Assembly (NCBI GenBank): GCA_036752465.1
Contig: DAIOSQ010000047.1
Coordinates: forward strand, 1 to 16,079
Direction: 5' to 3'
Length of the DNA stretch: 16,079 bases
Origin: DAIOSQ01 sp036752465
Lineage (GTDB): Bacteria > Pseudomonadota > Gammaproteobacteria > Legionellales > Legionellaceae
Shown here: piece after piece, positions 13,623 to 16,079 of the stretch
Numbering within the stretch: position 1 is the first letter of the stretch
How the letters are laid out: each line of letters opens with the position of its first letter
The notes under the pieces: generated by a model
The model's input: only the letters and a program-made list of their open reading frames with translations
The model's database searches: none
Told to the model about the DNA's origin: nothing
Position numbers and translations under genes: made by a program

Positions 13623-15773
13623 TTACCAGTGATGCGTCATGCGTAAGCGCAATGCATTGCCGATCACGGAAACTGAACTTAGCGACATGGCAGCCGCCGC
13701 GATAATGGGATTTAGCAGCACGCCCGTTAGCGGGTATAACACCCCTGCAGCCAGCGGAACCCCTAAAAAATTATATATACAGGCGAAAAACAGATTTTGC
13801 CTAATATTGCGCATCGTAGCAACTGATAATTGATGGGCTGCAATAATGCCACTTAAGTCGCCATGCAGTAAAGTAATACCAGCGCTCTCAATGGCCACAT
13901 CCGTACCAGTACCCATAGCAATGCCTACATCGGCACCGGTCAGCGCAGGGGCATCATTCACCCCGTCACCAGCCATTGCCACCACCAGTCCTTTGGCTTG
14001 CAACGCACTGACTATGCGACTTTTATCCTCTGGCATAACTCCTGCGAACACTTGCGCTATACCAAGTTGCGCCGCAACAGCCATAGCGGTTTTTTTATTA
14101 TCACCAGTGAGCATAATGACTTCAATACCTTGATGTTGCAGCGCCACAATAGCTGCCGCGGTACTCGGTTTAATTGGATCTTCTATGGTTAATAGCGCTG
14201 CTGCAACACCTTCTACCGCTATAAACATCGCGCTAGAACCTGCGGTGCAGAGTGTATCGGCTTGCCTCGATAACGCATCATCTATGGGTATACCCATTGC
14301 TTGCATCAGTCGCGCATTACCAATAACTACCTGTCGACCATTGACGATGCCAGTGACGCCTTTTCCTGGTTGAGAATCAAAATGACTCACCACCGCGGAT
14401 GGTATATTGCGTTCCTTCGCTGCGGTGAGGATAGCATGCGCGAGTGGGTGCTCACTATTGGTTTCCAGGCCTGCAGCCAAAGCCAATATCTCGTCCTCGT
14501 GAAAACCAGCAGTCACCACAACATGCGTTAGTTTTGGACGACCCTCCGTAAGTGTGCCTGTTTTGTCGACCACCAGGGTATTGATTTTACCCATGGTCTC
14601 TAGCGCTTCGGCATTTTTGATCAACACACCTCTTTTTGCACCTAAACCAATGCCAACCATAATCGACATTGGCGTAGCTAGCCCAAAGGCACAAGGACAA
14701 GCGATGACTAATACGGATACAGCCGCGATCAGCCCATAGCTGAACGATGGAGGCGGGCCGTACATCGCCCAAATCGTAAAAGTAACCACCGCTATCAGTA
14801 ATACCAGTGGCACAAACCAACCAGCGACTGTATCTGCCAAACGTTGTATGGGTGCACGACTGCGTTGGGCATCACTGACCATTTGTACAATACGCGCTAA
14901 CATAGTATCACTGCCAACATGGCACGCTTTCATCACAAAACTGCCAGTTTGATTCATGGTGCCACCCATGACTTTTGTACCGACCGTCTTGTTGACCGGT
15001 ACTGACTCACCAGTCAACATAGATTCATCCACACAACTTTGGCCTGCATGGATTTCACCATCTACTGGTATTTTTTCGCCCGGACGCACGCGCAGCAGAT
15101 CCCCTGGGTGAACGTGATCAAGGGTGACCTCTGCAAAGTCCCCATTTTCCTGAATTTTATGCGCTGTTTGCGGAGCCAAGTTCAATAAAGCACGAATGGC
15201 GGCACCGGTTCGGTCGCGCGCTGACAACTCCATCACTTGACCTAATAATACCAGAGTGATGATCATCGTAGCTGCTTCGAAATAGACCGCTACAACACCA
15301 CTCTGATCTCGAAAAGCTGCCGGAAACATGTCAGGGAATAATCCCGCCACCATACTGTATCCCCATGCAGCACCGACCCCCAGTGCAACCAATGTAAACA
15401 TATTTAAATGACGCTGCACAACTGAGCTAACACCGCGTTGAAAAAATGGCCAGCCTCCCCATAGCACCACCGGCGCCGCCAATACCATTTGGATTAGAAT
15501 GCTCAGTTTGCTGGATAATCCGAAAGCTGGTAGGTTACCAATCATCTCAACCAGAAAAAGTGGCAAAGTCAGCAGCAAAGCGCCTATAAACCTACGCCGC
15601 ATGTCAATGTATTCATGGTTAGGTTCTATACTGGCTACCACATTCAAAAGCTCAAGGGCCATACCGCAGATAGGACAGGGGCCTGGGTTCGGTTGCTGTA
15701 CGTCCAAATGCATTGGACAGCCGTACTTAAAAGCATCTGCATGCGTATCCTGCTGTAAATTTTCCTGCTTCAT
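13623..15773 (-). CDS. copA: Copper-exporting P1B-type ATPase
   Basis: Inner-membrane ATPase that pumps Cu(I) out of the cytoplasm. It has 716 residues. The N-terminus (17-39) is a short heavy-metal-binding domain of the CPMH...CPxCGM kind, with Cys19, Cys33 and Cys36, instead of a ferredoxin-like GMTCxxC domain; Legionella CopA also carries this type. Membrane helices MA, MB and 1-6 follow. Core motifs: TGES (254-257), the transport site CPC (359-361, in ACPCAFGLATP), phosphorylation DKTGT (Asp403), SEHP (440-443), TGDN (556-559), GDGVNDAPAL (602-611), then the Cu(I)-site residues YN (667-668) and MSLSS (Met696, Ser700). These indicate a P1B-1 copper pump. The CPC is followed by AF instead of the common AL. 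The ATG at 15773 has AAGGAG 7 bases upstream. No chaperone or CueR gene lies alongside. Confidence 0.95.
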   Translation of the reverse strand: MKQENLQQDTHADAFKYGCPMHLDVQQPNPGPCPICGMALELLNVVASIEPNHEYIDMRRRFIGALLLTLPLFLVEMIGNLPAFGLSSKLSILIQMVLAAPVVLWGGWPFFQRGVSSVVQRHLNMFTLVALGVGAAWGYSMVAGLFPDMFPAAFRDQSGVVAVYFEAATMIITLVLLGQVMELSARDRTGAAIRALLNLAPQTAHKIQENGDFAEVTLDHVHPGDLLRVRPGEKIPVDGEIHAGQSCVDESMLTGESVPVNKTVGTKVMGGTMNQTGSFVMKACHVGSDTMLARIVQMVSDAQRSRAPIQRLADTVAGWFVPLVLLIAVVTFTIWAMYGPPPSFSYGLIAAVSVLVIACPCAFGLATPMSIMVGIGLGAKRGVLIKNAEALETMGKINTLVVDKTGTLTEGRPKLTHVVVTAGFHEDEILALAAGLETNSEHPLAHAILTAAKERNIPSAVVSHFDSQPGKGVTGIVNGRQVVIGNARLMQAMGIPIDDALSRQADTLCTAGSSAMFIAVEGVAAALLTIEDPIKPSTAAAIVALQHQGIEVIMLTGDNKKTAMAVAAQLGIAQVFAGVMPEDKSRIVSALQAKGLVVAMAGDGVNDAPALTGADVGIAMGTGTDVAIESAGITLLHGDLSGIIAAHQLSVATMRNIRQNLFFACIYNFLGVPLAAGVLYPLTGVLLNPIIAAAAMSLSSVSVIGNALRLRMTHHW

Positions 15774-15803
15774 GCCTGTTCTCCTTGGTGACAGCTTAAG
15801 TTA

Positions 15804-15809
15804 AGTATA
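15804..15809 (-). promoter_or_regulatory. Candidate -10 element of copA
   Basis: TATACT on the minus strand (in TTTATACTTAAC) matches the -10 consensus at 5 of 6 positions and would start transcription near 15797, about 24 bases before the copA ATG. No good -35 stands at 16-18 or 19 bases, which fits an activator-dependent promoter, but no MerR-type operator could be drawn. Confidence 0.38.
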
Positions 15810-15852
15810 AACCAGCCACGCTTAGACAGTAGGCCCCCAATAATCCCACTTT

Positions 15853-15871
15853 TCACCTCAGAGCGAGGTGA
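15853..15871. repeat. Perfect inverted repeat upstream of copA
   Basis: TCACCTC-AGAGC-GAGGTGA: seven-base perfect arms with a 5-base centre, about 45 bases upstream of the copA -10 element and 80 bases before its start codon. Neither strand has a T-tract after the stem, so it is not an intrinsic terminator. It may be an operator or a hairpin left from an adjacent element. Confidence 0.45.
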
Positions 15872-15900
15872 CCTACCAATGCATCCCTCGCTTTGTCTAA

Positions 15901-16017
15901 TTACTCCGCATGGATGAGATGCTTCAAAGACGTAAGTTTACATATTAAATCATGTCCTAATGCATGGACATACTTAAGCAATGTATCAAATGTTACAAGC
16001 TGGGCTTGTTTATAGCG
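15901..16017 (-). pseudogene. Remnant of a helix-turn-helix (XRE/HigA-like) regulator
   Basis: An open stretch of 38 codons ends at TAA (15901-15903). Its translation contains KQAQLVTFDTLLKYVHALGH, which resembles the last helix of the HTH domain and the first part of the tail in XRE/HigA-type antitoxins and regulators (pattern T(L/F)xxLxKYxxALG). The frame is closed upstream by two consecutive stops (TGA TAA, just above 16017), and the preceding ~60 bases give no HTH N-terminus in any frame. The only start-like codon inside is a TTG. So either the gene has lost its 5' half through mutation or insertion, or its start lies past a frameshift outside the window. The call rests on pattern memory of the family, with moderate certainty. 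Confidence 0.42.
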
Positions 16018-16079
16018 TTATCACCTTTGAATCACAAGTCTGTTCGATTTTTTGCGACAAAACCACAAAAATTTCTACG

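Larger units (their letters stand above)
15774..16079. other. 306-base gene-poor right end
   Basis: This stretch holds the copA ribosome binding site and -10 element, the perfect inverted repeat at 15853-15871, and the HTH remnant at 15901-16017. No intact gene is visible on either strand. The last 60 bases (16020-16079) are AT-rich and carry no recognised signal. Confidence 0.6.

Noticed and set aside
15499..15804. Open frame of about 100 codons on the plus strand across the 5' end of copA
   Set aside because: It is antisense to a certain gene, has no ribosome binding site and no recognisable protein features.

Overview
The window is a compact stretch of gammaproteobacterial chromosome, nearly all of it core housekeeping genes. 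Three things suggest a Legionella/Coxiella-type relative (order Legionellales): a Com1-like secreted DsbA protein, a copper ATPase that closely resembles Legionella CopA in its N-terminal domain and core (judged from memory), and several E. coli-like gene neighbourhoods (glyQ-glyS, yibN-grxC-secB-gpsA). This placement is inference; no rRNA or other decisive marker is present.

Layout. Positions 2-409 (+) hold the C-terminal end of an unrecognised protein cut by the window edge. It faces a minus-strand block: glyQ-glyS-rsmJ (glycyl-tRNA synthetase alpha and beta, then a 16S rRNA guanine methyltransferase, genes overlapping), preceded upstream by a DsbA/Com1-like periplasmic thiol protein and uvrD helicase II. 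A short divergent promoter region (about 7327-7443) separates uvrD from the plus-strand pair mlaA-trmL (outer-membrane lipid-asymmetry lipoprotein; tRNA wobble 2'-O-methyltransferase), which overlap each other. trmL then overlaps tail to tail with the minus-strand glutathione operon gshA-gshB. Divergent from gshA is a small two-helix membrane protein of unknown function (11087-11365), followed by a plus-strand operon of membrane-anchored rhodanese (YibN-like), glutaredoxin 3, SecB and glycerol-3-phosphate dehydrogenase. gpsA ends exactly where the minus-strand copper ATPase copA ends. The last 306 bases hold the copA promoter region, an inverted repeat, and a decayed remnant of a helix-turn-helix regulator.

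How the genes relate. Thiol and redox functions recur: glutathione synthesis (gshA, gshB), a glutathione-dependent glutaredoxin, a rhodanese with an apparently intact catalytic cysteine, a periplasmic CxxC protein and a copper exporter. Envelope biogenesis is the second theme (SecB, MlaA, GpsA for phospholipid precursors, DsbA-like). Translation and repair are covered by GlyQS, RsmJ, TrmL and UvrD.

No CRISPR array, tRNA or rRNA gene, insertion sequence or intact phage gene was seen. I did not find a convincing new multi-gene system. The best candidates for new biology are the unrecognised edge protein, the small membrane protein divergent from gshA, the palindromic control regions upstream of yibN, glyQ and copA, and the HTH remnant at the right edge.
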